Assembly: GCA_018857735.1 (NCBI GenBank) | Contig: JABMCL010001849.1 | Span: 319,001-383,000 of the forward strand | Direction of reading: 5' to 3' | DNA: 64,000 bases | DNA from: Alviniconcha marisindica | Taxonomy: Eukaryota > Mollusca > Gastropoda > Provannidae | In this document: in pieces, positions 38,434 to 64,000 of the stretch | Numbering within the stretch: the stretch's first letter is position 1 | Layout of the letters: the number at the start of each line of letters is the position of its first letter | Notes under the pieces: generated by a model | The model's database searches: none | What the model saw: the letters and a program-made list of their open reading frames with translations, nothing else | Told to the model about the DNA's origin: nothing | Position numbers and translations under genes: made by a program

Positions 38434-41400
38434 ATGACTACCGACCTGTCTGATTACGAGGGTAAGTACAGCATGAGTCACTCAGATATAACTGGCCGCA
38501 CACCCCATCCAGAGGAGAGCTCAAAAGCTGTGTCAGTGCTAAGTTCAGGTAGTCGTCATGGGCTCCCCGTCCCAAATAGTCCTTATTGTCTCTGTGGACG
38601 TAAAGCAACATTAGAGGAAGAAAACTTAAGCCACTGGCCCAGTCAGTACTTGAAGTAAAACAGATGCCCTCCAGTAGCCTGCAGGCCCGGTCCTTGGATA
38701 TATATATATATAGTGTATAAGATCCATATAGTGCCAGTCAAGTTTGGGACCTGTACATTTCCAGTAACATCCACAAGCTCAGAATCGAGACCAGGCTCGG
38801 TGAAATGCAGCTCAGAGCTGCTGGCAGCCTGTTTGATCAGAAATGAGGGATTAAAAAGTCCAGAAATGCCAGCTAGTGAAGCGAAAGATGGCGCCGGATC
38901 TGGATGTCTCACACTGCAGTACTGTCGCAGACAGACTGAATGACGCGCCGCAACATGCTCACACTGACTGACAGTGAAACTGCCATGGGCTTGACACCAG
39001 CTAGAGACTTTTGTCCCGTTGCTAATAAGTGGAACAACTTGTACAGCTAAGGCAGCTACTCTGTCGTTGGTGGAACAGCTGCTTCACCGAGGCCACTGCT
39101 AGGCGCCCTCTGTCAGTGGAAGGGGCATGGGTCCTCTGACTATCAGTGACCCCCCCCCCCTCCCCTCAACCATCATCTGACACCTGCCACAACCACTCAT
39201 CACTGAGCACCATCGACCCCCCCCCCTCCCCCCACATACATACACACTCAGCCACTTTGCAGCCTCAGACCTATGGCACATGCATGTACACACACCACAC
39301 ACACACACACACAACCCCCCCCCCCCACAAAACACACCACCCCTGCCCCCCCTCCCCCCCCCCCCCCCCCACACACACAAATGTCACCTTGTCAGCTCCC
39401 ACACATGCAGCATTGACTGATTCATCACACACACACAGTGTGTACTCCACTTACACTTTTACAGTTTGGAACATGGTTAGTCATGAACATTTTAGTTGAG
39501 CATTTTAGACTTTTACATGTGTGTGCAAATATATAACAATCAGTAACAAAAACAACAAGAGAAAGAAAAAAGTGATCAGTCTTTTTTTATTCATCTTTTC
39601 AGCGGAGGTTAAGAGAATGCAGGAGGAATATCAGTGAGTTTTTCCTGTTTTTCTGGACATCATCATGATGGTAGCAAGAGAAAGACTGCTGGTGTGGCTT
39701 GGGACAAGGGAGTACATGATGTGACATTTTGTTGTTGCTGTTTTTTGAATGTAATAATGACTGCTAAAGCTTCATTAATTTCAACACCTGTGGATTAAGT
39801 CAACTTCATTGGTAACACTCATATCAAGTGATTTATTTTTCTTGAACACTGTTTAAATAGAGTCTTTCAAACTTAGCATGATTACAACTTCTACAAAGTT
39901 CTGCCTGTTCATACCAGTGTTGATAATGATACTAATAAATAACAAGAGTGATCATTTCTGTACTGCCGTATGTCACCAACAAGGGTGAGCACACCATGCT
40001 TTACAAGATCAACAGAAATGTATACATTAAAACCTAAAAAAGAATGAGTATATGTATATAGTCATAATATTGTATAAGTTCCGTGCACACCACATCTGCA
40101 CACACATGCAAGCATGGACACACAAACACACACATACACACATGCACACATGTGCACAGGTGTGAGCGCACAAAAGGAATGTAATGAGGAGTGAGGGAGG
40201 GTAAGGCGGGGGTGGGGGGAGGCAAGTAAAAAGATAGAATTTGAAATCACTTGTTGATTATGACTTACTTGAACTTTTTAAAATGATGTAGATGTGTTTC
40301 TGATTGTTCAGGAAACGAACAGAGCAGTTAGCCAAGCCCCAGGAAAGACTGACAGCGCTACAAACAACTGTTCTGTGAGTTCATATCAATATCAGCACTA
40401 CATACAACTGTTCTGTGAGTTCATATCAATGTCAGCTCTACAAACAACTGTTCTGTGAGTTCATATCAATGTCAGAACTACATACAACTGTTCTGTGAGT
40501 TCATATCAATGTCAGCACTACATACAACTGTTCTATGAGTTCATATCAATGTCAGCACTACATACAACTGTTCTGTGAGTTCATATCAATGTCAGCACTA
40601 CATACAACTGTTCTATGATTTCATAACAATGTTGCAAAGACCTAATTCAGTAATAAGACCAAGCAACTTTTGCTGGAAGGTGGTCTAATATTGTATGGTT
40701 CAATACACTTTGGCTGCATCTTTTTATGTGCTCTGCAGATTACATTTTGTAGATTCATCAGTTCATGCTAAACTGACATGCTTTCAGTTGAAAATTTTAT
40801 AATACAAATAATAAAGCAGATTTGTATAGTGTAAAACTTAATAATACAAAAAATAAAGGGGATTTGTGTGGTGTAAAATTTAATGATATAAATAATAAAA
40901 GGGATTTGTGTAGCGTTAAACCTAATGATACAAACAATAAAGGGGATTTGTGTAGTGTAAAATTTAATAATACAAATAATGAGGGGAATTTGTGTAGTGT
41001 AAAATGTAATGGTACAAACAGTAAAAGGGATTTGTGTAGTGTAAAATTTAATAATACAAATAATAAAGGCAATTTGTGTAGTGTAAAATTCAATAACAGT
41101 TAATACACCATCTACCCACACAAGGTGGGAGCCCAGAGAGTTTGACAATAACGTTAAATAAAAATCACACAGACATGCAAATGCAAACACACACAACTGC
41201 ACACACACAGATGTGCATGTGTGCATGCATGTGTACACACACTCTCACACGCACACACGCACGCACACATACACACACACACATTTATTTTTTAGTGTCT
41301 GATTTCAAGTCATAGTATGCTCTAGCTAAATTTTGTAGGTTCATCATTCATCACAGTTACATTTGTTGTCAGGCCTCGAGTGATGTGGGGAACTCAGGAC

Positions 41401-41511
41401 ATGCTAACACCAGTGTCTCCTCAGGCACTGAAGGGAAAAGCAAGCCCACGTACCCAAGAGCTGGCAAAACCCAAACGCATCAACCGACGTGGAGCTGAGG
41501 ATGATAACTAG
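38434..41511 (+). CDS. THEG/SPMAP2-like protein, short upstream paralogue (THEG-A)
   Basis: Four exons join in frame: 38434-38461, 39603-39633, 40312-40374, 41373-41511 (TAG 41509-41511), giving 86 aa. The protein starts MTTDLSDYEAEVKRMQEEYQ and has two THEG modules, EQLAKPQERL and, after PRVMWGTQDMLTPVSP, TQELAKPKRI. Exons 2 and 3 have exactly the same length (31 and 63 nt) and phases as exons 3 and 4 of the downstream paralogue at 44433-60989. Exon 4 aligns with its exon 5, including RVMWGTQ(D/E)ML. Where the paralogue has the donor AACAG|GTGATT, this copy has AACTAGTGTGT, creating a stop, so the later modules are lost. THEG proteins are flagellar doublet-microtubule components of sperm. 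It may be a functional truncated paralogue or an early-stage pseudogene; no frameshift is seen. Confidence 0.72.
38556..38625 (+). repeat. Interspersed repeat (GTGGACGTAAAGC family), copy 2
   Basis: GGGCTCCCCGTCCCAAATAG is followed by TCTCTGTGGACGTAAAGCAA. It is homologous to 28880-28990 (opposite strand) and 43030-43100. It lies in THEG-A intron 1. Confidence 0.7.
39130..39400. repeat. C-rich/CACA low-complexity stretch
   Basis: Long C runs alternate with CACACA between 39150 and 39373, in THEG-A intron 1. Open frames here on both strands are compositional. Confidence 0.9.
40355..40630 (+). repeat. 40-bp tandem repeat that copies THEG-A exon 3 end plus its splice donor
   Basis: The exon-3 edge CTACAAACAACTGTTCT followed by donor GTGAGTTCATATCAAT is repeated six more times in the intron with an exact 40-bp period. 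Donor positions are 40375 (real), 40415, 40455, 40495, 40535, 40575 and 40615. GTGAGT is intact at 40415, 40455, 40495 and 40575, and mutated to ATGAGT at 40535 and ATGATT at 40615. Reading through the real donor meets TGA immediately. Confidence 0.95.
40795..41100. repeat. 42-bp AT-rich minisatellite, about 7 copies
   Basis: The unit AATAATACAAATAATAAAGG then GGATTTGTGTAGTGTAAAATTT repeats with few changes in THEG-A intron 3. Forty-two is a multiple of three, so frames stay open on both strands. Confidence 0.95.
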
Positions 41512-42144
41512 TGTGTCAGAAATACTTTGTATGCATGTCATTCAGGTCTAAAACTTGACTTGTGTTTTATTTCATTTTCGTCTTCATTTTTGGATGTCGA
41601 TGTAAAGCTGAGTGTTGGTTTGTCTGAGCTGCGCTGTCAGTTTGGTTGAGTTCATTTTCAAGGTTACAGCAGTCTTGGAAGATAATATAAAAGTGAAAGT
41701 TGTATTTCTTGATAAGTTTTTATCCATTTGTGCGATATTATATATAATAGACATGGTCATGAACATAGTGTTACCACACACATGTGACAGAGAGAGATAG
41801 ACAGAGAGATAGATAGAGAGAGCTGTTGGTTGACCTTTTGCTTGCATCTTTCATTATGGATTCATTCCAGCCAAATGATGAATTTGCTCGGGAAGTGAAA
41901 TGCTGATAATTAACTTGTACACACTGGCGTCAAAGGAGAAAGAAATGCTGACGAGTTCAAAACTCCATCATTGTCTGTTATAATACTGGCAATTTGTAAA
42001 GTGTTTACCCTGCGACTCAAAGCGCTGAACAAACATAACACATGTAATGTACATCAAGATAGAAAATGTTATCCCCAGTTCAATAAACAGTGAACACATA
42101 ATGTACACACACGCACACACATGCACGCATGCATGCACACATGC

Positions 42145-42146
42145 AT

Positions 42147-42194
<48 letters not shown>

Positions 42195-42200
42195 ACACAG
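42145..42200. repeat. (CA)n microsatellite
   Basis: About 25 CA dinucleotides with a CATA interruption, between the two THEG copies. Confidence 0.95.
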
Positions 42201-42214
42201 GCCTCCACTGACAC

Positions 42215-43260
42215 CAGTTGTGATGCACTGATTGTGTTGGTGTGCGTATGCCTCCAAACCAGTTATGAACTGATTGTGTTGATGTGCACAGGCTTCTACA
42301 CCAGTAATGTGCTGAATGTGCTGGTGTGCCACTACACCAGTTTTAATATGCTGGTTGTGTTAATGCAAGGGTGCAGGCCTGTCTGTGAATCACAGTGAAC
42401 TGATTGTGTTGGTGTGCACAGGCTTCCACACCAGTAATGTATGGATTGTGTTGGTGTGCACAGCCTTCCACACCAGTAATGTATGGATTGTGTTGGTGTG
42501 CACAGCCTTCCACATCAGTAATGTAGGGATTGTGTTGGTGTGCACAGCCTTCCACATGAGTAATGTATGGATTGTGTTGGTGTGCACAGCCTTCCACATC
42601 AGTAATGTGTGGATTGTGTTAGAGTGCACAGGCTTCCACACCAGTAATGTATGGATTGTGTTGGTGTGCACAGCCTTCCACATCAGTAATGTGTGGATTG
42701 TGTTAGAGTGCACAGGCTTCCACATCAGTAATGTATGGATTGTGTTGGTGTGCACAGCCTTCCACACCAGTAATGTATGGATTGTGTTAGAGTGCACAGG
42801 CTTCCACATCAGTAATGTATGGATTGTGTTGGTGTGCACAGCCTTCCACACCAGTAATGTATGGGATTGTGTTAGAGTGCACAGGCTTCCACACCAGTAA
42901 TGTATGGATTGTGTTGGTGTGCACAGCCTTCCACACCAGTAATGTATGGATTGTGTTGGTGTGCATAGGCTTCCACACCAGTAATGTATGGATGTACATA
43001 GTTCAGGAGCTGTGTGAGAGTCGAGGTGGCCCATCCTGGGCTGTCCGTCCTAATGAGCCTTCTGGTTTCCGTGGACGTAAAGCTATATTGAACCATGCTT
43101 TGGCATTGATCACAGCTTGTCCCTAATACGTCAACTGACATCTGAGGACATTAAGCATCACTTCATCATCATCAATGTATGGATTGTGTTGGAGTGCACA
43201 GGCTTCCACACCAGTGATGTATGGATTGTGTTGGTGTGCACAGCTACGCCTCTACACCAA
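42215..43260. repeat. 42-bp minisatellite, about 18 copies, interrupted by an inserted repeat
   Basis: The unit is GGATTGTGTTGGTGTGCACA followed by GCCTTCCACACCAGTAATGTAT (ATGGATTG at 42441 and 42483). The array is broken at about 43000-43170 by a GTGGACGTAAAGC-family repeat (43030-43100) and resumes to 43260. A diverged unit at 43562-43600 has the same order (GATTGTGTTCTTGTGTGCAG then GCTCCCAAGCCAGTTATG). The open frames on both strands are by-products. Confidence 0.95.
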
Positions 43261-43311
43261 TTTTAATATATAACAATGTGTCATTTCTTTGTGTTTATCT
43301 TAATTATTATG

Positions 43312-43314
<3 letters not shown>

Positions 43315-43376
<62 letters not shown>
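43315..43376. repeat. (CT)n microsatellite
   Basis: About 29 CT dinucleotides followed by an A-rich tract. Confidence 0.97.
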
Positions 43377-43378
<2 letters not shown>

Positions 43379-43582
43379 TTTAAAAAAAAAAAAAAGGAAG
43401 AAGAAGAAAAAAGAAATCTGCAATTTTACTGTCCTTCAGCACACTGAGCATTCAAGTTAACGGAATCATATACTGTAAAGATTTACATCATAATCATGAT
43501 GATGATGATAATATACTGATTACGTCAGTGGGTGCAGGCCTGTCTGCAAGTTTTGATGAACTGATTGTGTTCTTGTGTGCAG

Positions 43583-43672
43583 GCTCCCAAGCCAGTTATG
43601 AGAAGAAGAAAGCAGCCAAAGGAACATGTGTTCTTGTTTGTGTTGTTGCTGGGGTTGTGATCATTAAATAAA
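43583..43672 (+). other. Possible additional terminal exon of THEG-A with polyA signal
   Basis: The acceptor-like TTCTTGTGTGCAG (ends 43582) precedes GCTCCCAAGCCAGTTATGAG. One frame stays open (SQASYEKKKAAKGTCVLV...) to a TAA at 43668-43670 that overlaps AATAAA at 43667-43672. It could be a 3'-terminal exon used with an alternative donor in THEG-A exon 4, or simply a diverged copy of the neighbouring 42-bp minisatellite. Without transcripts the first is speculative. Confidence 0.25.
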
Positions 43673-43706
43673 AATTGTAAATAATGAATTGCAGTTTGTT
43701 TGTTTG

Positions 43707-43710
<4 letters not shown>

Positions 43711-43768
<58 letters not shown>
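43711..43768. repeat. (GT)n microsatellite
   Basis: About 29 GT dinucleotides. Confidence 0.97.
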
Positions 43769-43769
<1 letters not shown>

Positions 43770-44284
43770 ACTGTGAATGTATGATTTATCCTGAGGTGAT
43801 GCTGTGTGTCTGACAAGAATTTAAGTAAAAATCCAAGGACTAGCTAACTAACCACTGTGTACTATGGAAGTAATATACACAAATACTATAATGGTATACC
43901 ATGGTAATATTTTAGCATGGGGCTGTAAAACATATGGCCCCTAAAGCAAACCCCAGAAAAAGGCATTTAATACGTTGCTGAAAAATGCGTCCGAACAAAA
44001 CAAAGAAGCAACCCCCGCCCCTCAAGAAAAGCACACCAGAAACGGAAATGTGTTGCGTATGCAGCAACCTCTCGCTCGAATGATGTGCATCACTGGTATT
44101 GTATTGCATGAATGTCAGTGCAGGTAATCAACATATACATATTCTTCGTGAAACTGAATTTAACCGCTCTCTTTGTCCCGACTGACACGGCATAAAAAAT
44201 AACAAAACAAAAAAATACCGAGTTGTTTGTCTATATTATTGGGCTCCCGCCAGCTATATCAGGGGCTGTCATGTGACTTGGCGA

Positions 44285-44432
44285 CGCTGTTGCTATGTGA
44301 CCCGACGAGAAGGAAGTAGAGTTACGTCCCGTTATAATGTCCAACTAGAGGGAAGATCACGCTTGGCGTAAGGGAACTTTCCAGCGCAGCGGCCTGTCTA
44401 GATCGGCCCCTGGAGGCGACTGCAGAAGCACC
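44285..44432 (+). promoter_or_regulatory. THEG-B promoter/5' UTR with X-box-like site
   Basis: Shared elements with the THEG-A promoter include AGAGTTACGTCCC (44318-44330) and GAGGGAAGATCACGCTTG. GTTGCTATGTGAC at 44289-44301 is close to an RFX X-box (reverse complement GTCACATAGCAAC, against GTNRCC..RGNAAC), a site typical of ciliary and sperm genes. THEG-A has a shortened GTTGCTGAC at the same place. Motif assignment is inferential. Confidence 0.5.
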
Positions 44433-60989
<16,557 letters not shown>

Positions 60990-61210
60990 TTCCTGACGGC
61001 AGCATTGTCCAGTGTATGAAAATAACTTTGAAGATAATTTTCATGATGTTGTAAATCCATCTATTTTTTATTTAATTTTGATAGTTTATAAGTCATGGAC
61101 GTACTATGTGTAATTTAAGGAAAGTTGTGCTGCATGATAACAGAAGGTGAAATCAGCAACAACAAAAACGTAGGGGTGCCGGAGTTTGATGGTCTTTCAA
61201 ATCAGAGGCC

Positions 61211-61290
61211 AAAGTACAGTCAAACCGCCTTATGACGGAGTTGCGGAGACCACCAGGTTTACTCCTTCTAGTAGTTCTATACCGAAAATT
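61211..61290 (+). mobile_element. pogo/Tigger-like terminal sequence remnant
   Basis: GTACAGTCAAACCGCCTTAT, GACGGAGTTGCGGAGACCAC and TCTAGTAGTTCTATACCGAA resemble one terminus of a pogo-type element (CAGTCAAACCxCxxTATxACG). No partner terminus or transposase was found. Confidence 0.4.
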
Positions 61291-62639
61291 TACCTAATTA
61301 TTTCCACCCCCTTCCTCCTGAACAATGAACCCCTCTGGTGGCAAAGAACAGTTGGTCCCCCCAGATGTGGTATTAGACATTGCTGCAGTAGGTATAAAAA
61401 TAAAAAACCTTTTTCCTTTTTCTCTCTGTGTCTCTCACAATTTCAGCAGTAATTTACCATTGAAAACAGAGATGACTCAGACAACAGGAAACAAGCTATA
61501 GCACATTGAAGGGGAATCATTTAGAAAGCAACATCATAACATGTAAATGTAAATTGATAGAAGTCATGACAGGAGTTCTGCCCAAGTTGTTGCTCTTCCA
61601 GGTCAAATGAGGCTGTGTTGCTATTGAGTGTATTTTACAGTTTGGTTCAATAACATATTGAATTGGCCCATACAGTCTGGTTCAGTTACATATTGAATTG
61701 GCCCATATTTCAAGACCACTTTTATTGAGGTGGTAAGTTAGCATAGGTTTGACAGACTGAAAACAAGGATCCCGATTGACAAATACCACCTTGAATGTAG
61801 AACTTTGCTTACAGTTTTGCCAACCTACGTCTTGGAGGGGTGGGGGGGGGGGGGGGGGTTGGCAGTTTTTGTCTTGAACGTGTTCAGGAAACTAGCTTTC
61901 TCCGAACAGTTTGCATGTGACATTCTCTACCACCAAGTTCTATCAACAGTCATGCAAGGGAAGCACTTTTTTGCCTTGAACTTGAGCTCTTTGAGGTGCA
62001 GCCATATTGGTTTGCTCTTCACCTATAAAGAGCAAGAAAAGGTTGGCTCTTTACCAATGAAGAGCAGGAAAAACTTGGCTCATGACAACAGTTGACGCTT
62101 TTGCCACACATGCCAACCTTGTTTCTGATGGTCACAGACACAGACTGCAAATCAGGAAACAGCAATGCTCCCAGCTATGTTTCCATGACCGCCAGACACT
62201 GATTTTTAACAAATGTATTACTGGCAGTATTAGTCATCAGAGTGGTTTTTCTCTGTGGTGATTCTATAGATCAAAGTTTTGGGTGATCATATACATGCAG
62301 TATTTCAGTTTTTGATGGCTTAAAATAATCAGTGTATATATATATATATATGTATATGGGATCCATTTTTACCAACAGTATTATTGCCTATTGTACAATT
62401 ATGGAGCACAAGGTAGTGATTTTTACGGTAAAATGTACTCACTTGTGCTTTGGGTTGTTGCTTTTTGTACATAATGGTTTGTGCAATTCCTGGCTGAAAG
62501 TTTATTGTGTCAAATGACTTGTACAAGAAAAAATGAAATGAAGGTGTGTAATATCATGATTTCCTTAAACTTTGGAGAAAAGAATGGAATGAGAAATATA
62601 GACTTGTTTTCTTCTTTTCCTCTATGTTGCATTTGTGTG

Positions 62640-62885
62640 ATTGTTGTCTTTTCTTTTTATTTGTTACATACATTTGTTTTTATTTGTTACACATACATAC
62701 GTTTCTTCTCTGTTGTTTTTATTTGTTACATATACATACATTTCTTCTTTCTTGTTTTTATTTGTTACATATACATACATTTGTTTTCTTTTCTTTCATT
62801 TGTTACATATGCATACATTTCTTCTCTGTTCTTTTTATTTGTTACATATACATACATTTCTTCTCTTTTCTTTTTCTTTTTTACT
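62640..62885. repeat. About 41-bp AT-rich tandem repeat, six copies
   Basis: The units TTTTTATTTGTTACATATAC then ATACATTTCTTCTCTGTTG recur with small length changes. Confidence 0.93.
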
Positions 62886-64000
62886 TAAGTAAACATGTCT
62901 GTGATACTGAACATTTGTTCTTGTTTGGTTGGTAACTCTTTCCACACTATAAAAGTTATGTTTGAAGTTTTTCTAATGAAGTCAAAAGCTGCATGGATGA
63001 ATGAAGGCTGGCTGTTTCTAAAGTCATGAAACGACCAAACTGATGCTATGTCTGTAGAGAAGCATCAGCTGTCAATGGCCAGCATCCACGTGAAGATCCA
63101 GGGGTGGATCTCACAAAATTACAGAGCTTTGAATTTCAGCAACTAATTTACAGCAGGGAACTTCTCATTAAGACAGATTGACCAAAGTTCTGTCATACTG
63201 ACCACATGTCCATGACCAAAGTCTTGTCATGTGATCAGTCAAAATCAGGAATTTCCTGGCTGGTTGATTTTGAATCAGGATTTAATGGGGCTTCCGTTCA
63301 CTTTTGAAAGCATCAGTATTATGGACAGGACTAATTTTGGTCACTGTTCCAAAAATGACCACTTTTCTACAAGAAAACTTTTGACTGATTTGACATGCCT
63401 TTAAACTGACCATGTCTTTCCCTTCTGAAGCAGTGTGACTGTGTCTTTGTTTAATGTGTTAAGCTATTGGCCGCATCAGTATTACACCACAGCTTGGGCA
63501 TTGGCTTACCCTGCAACTTGGCTTTTCTTCACCAATCTCTCAGTGAGAAAGTCATCAAGTATCTGGACTGGTTCATGTAGTTTTACATTACTTTGTTTAA
63601 AAAACTGATAATGTAAGGAATGAAAATGTCTGATAAAACTGGTGATATCAAAGATCTTGGCTGTTTTAGCCAAATGCCAGGGTGATAAGGTGAGTGAAGT
63701 TGTGTGCTTTTATTTGTATTACTGCAGTGTCCATTTTCTTCTTGTTGGATTTTACTTAATGGCTTTGTGTCTGTTGTGCATTGCGTGCGGGGTGATGCTG
63801 CTGATGCTGCCCGACACCTGCTGCCGACAGGTGGCAGGCAAAGCAGCGTACAGTTGGCGGCACTTGACTGTGTCTGCTCTGGTTGCTGTAAAGAACAAAA
63901 GTCAGTAGCAGTTGTTTCCCCTGTCTGGATCTATTTGTCATCAGCACTAATCCACGTGACAGGGCGTGGCCAAAGCCCTGCCTTTAGGGTGCAGGTGCTT

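Larger units (their letters stand above)
60990..64000. other. Downstream region after THEG-B
   Basis: The THEG-B 3' UTR begins here; the first AATAAA is only at about 61399-61404, so the polyA site is uncertain. A pogo-like end is at 61211-61290, and a G-run at about 61841-61858. GAAGAGCA/AAGAGCAAG... near-repeats occur at 62024-62075, and a 41-bp repeat at 62640-62885. The open frame at 63642-63908 has a hydrophobic start and a GC-richer end, but no recognisable motif. I support no gene after 60989. Confidence 0.6.

Noticed and set aside
42385..43034. 171- and 214-codon ORFs between the THEG copies
   Set aside because: The 42-bp minisatellite keeps frames open on both strands; an interspersed repeat interrupts the array.
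63642..63908. 88-codon ORF near the right end
   Set aside because: No family motif, and start and splice context are ambiguous; it could be part of a gene beyond the window, but nothing supports that.

Overview
The window is eukaryotic nuclear DNA. Its genes are split by GT-AG introns, AATAAA polyadenylation signals follow two of the coding regions, tRNA-derived SINEs and decayed non-LTR retrotransposons are scattered through it, and it is very rich in dinucleotide microsatellites and minisatellites. Protein similarity and the style of the repeats suggest a lophotrochozoan animal, most likely a gastropod mollusc. The species cannot be named from the sequence.

All recognisable genes lie on the + strand. 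(1) 310-6738 holds the last six coding exons of BCCIP (BRCA2/CDKN1A-interacting protein, Bcp1 family); its 5' part lies upstream of the window. (2) 9948-25213 holds a complete 13-exon DHX15 (Prp43-type DEAH-box RNA helicase, predicted 742 aa). (3) About 26-38 kb is gene-poor and repeat-rich. It carries two unassigned exon-like ORFs (32463-32757 and 35366-35597) and LINE debris. (4) 38434-41511 and 44433-60989 are two tandem paralogues of the sperm microtubule protein THEG/SPMAP2. The upstream copy is short (4 exons, 86 aa). The downstream copy is full length (8 exons, about 332-339 aa, eight LAxPK-type modules). The duplication included the promoter. (5) After 61 kb only repeat fragments are visible.

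BCCIP and DHX15 are housekeeping genes of ribosome biogenesis/genome stability and of RNA remodelling. The THEG pair points to sperm flagella. The two halves show no functional link beyond being neighbours.

The most unusual structure is a recurring association between tandem repeats and exon edges. Short segments holding the end of an exon plus its splice donor, or a splice acceptor, have been duplicated in tandem into the neighbouring intron. The clearest cases are THEG-A exon 3 (40-bp unit, six extra copies), THEG-B exon 7 (51-bp unit, about 14 copies, plus older decayed copies) and THEG-B exon 6 (55-bp unit, about 18 copies, the last supplying the real acceptor). Two-copy versions occur at THEG-B exon 5 and BCCIP exon 4. 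A second notable structure is a SINE whose 3' part has expanded into a roughly 19-copy, 50-bp minisatellite.
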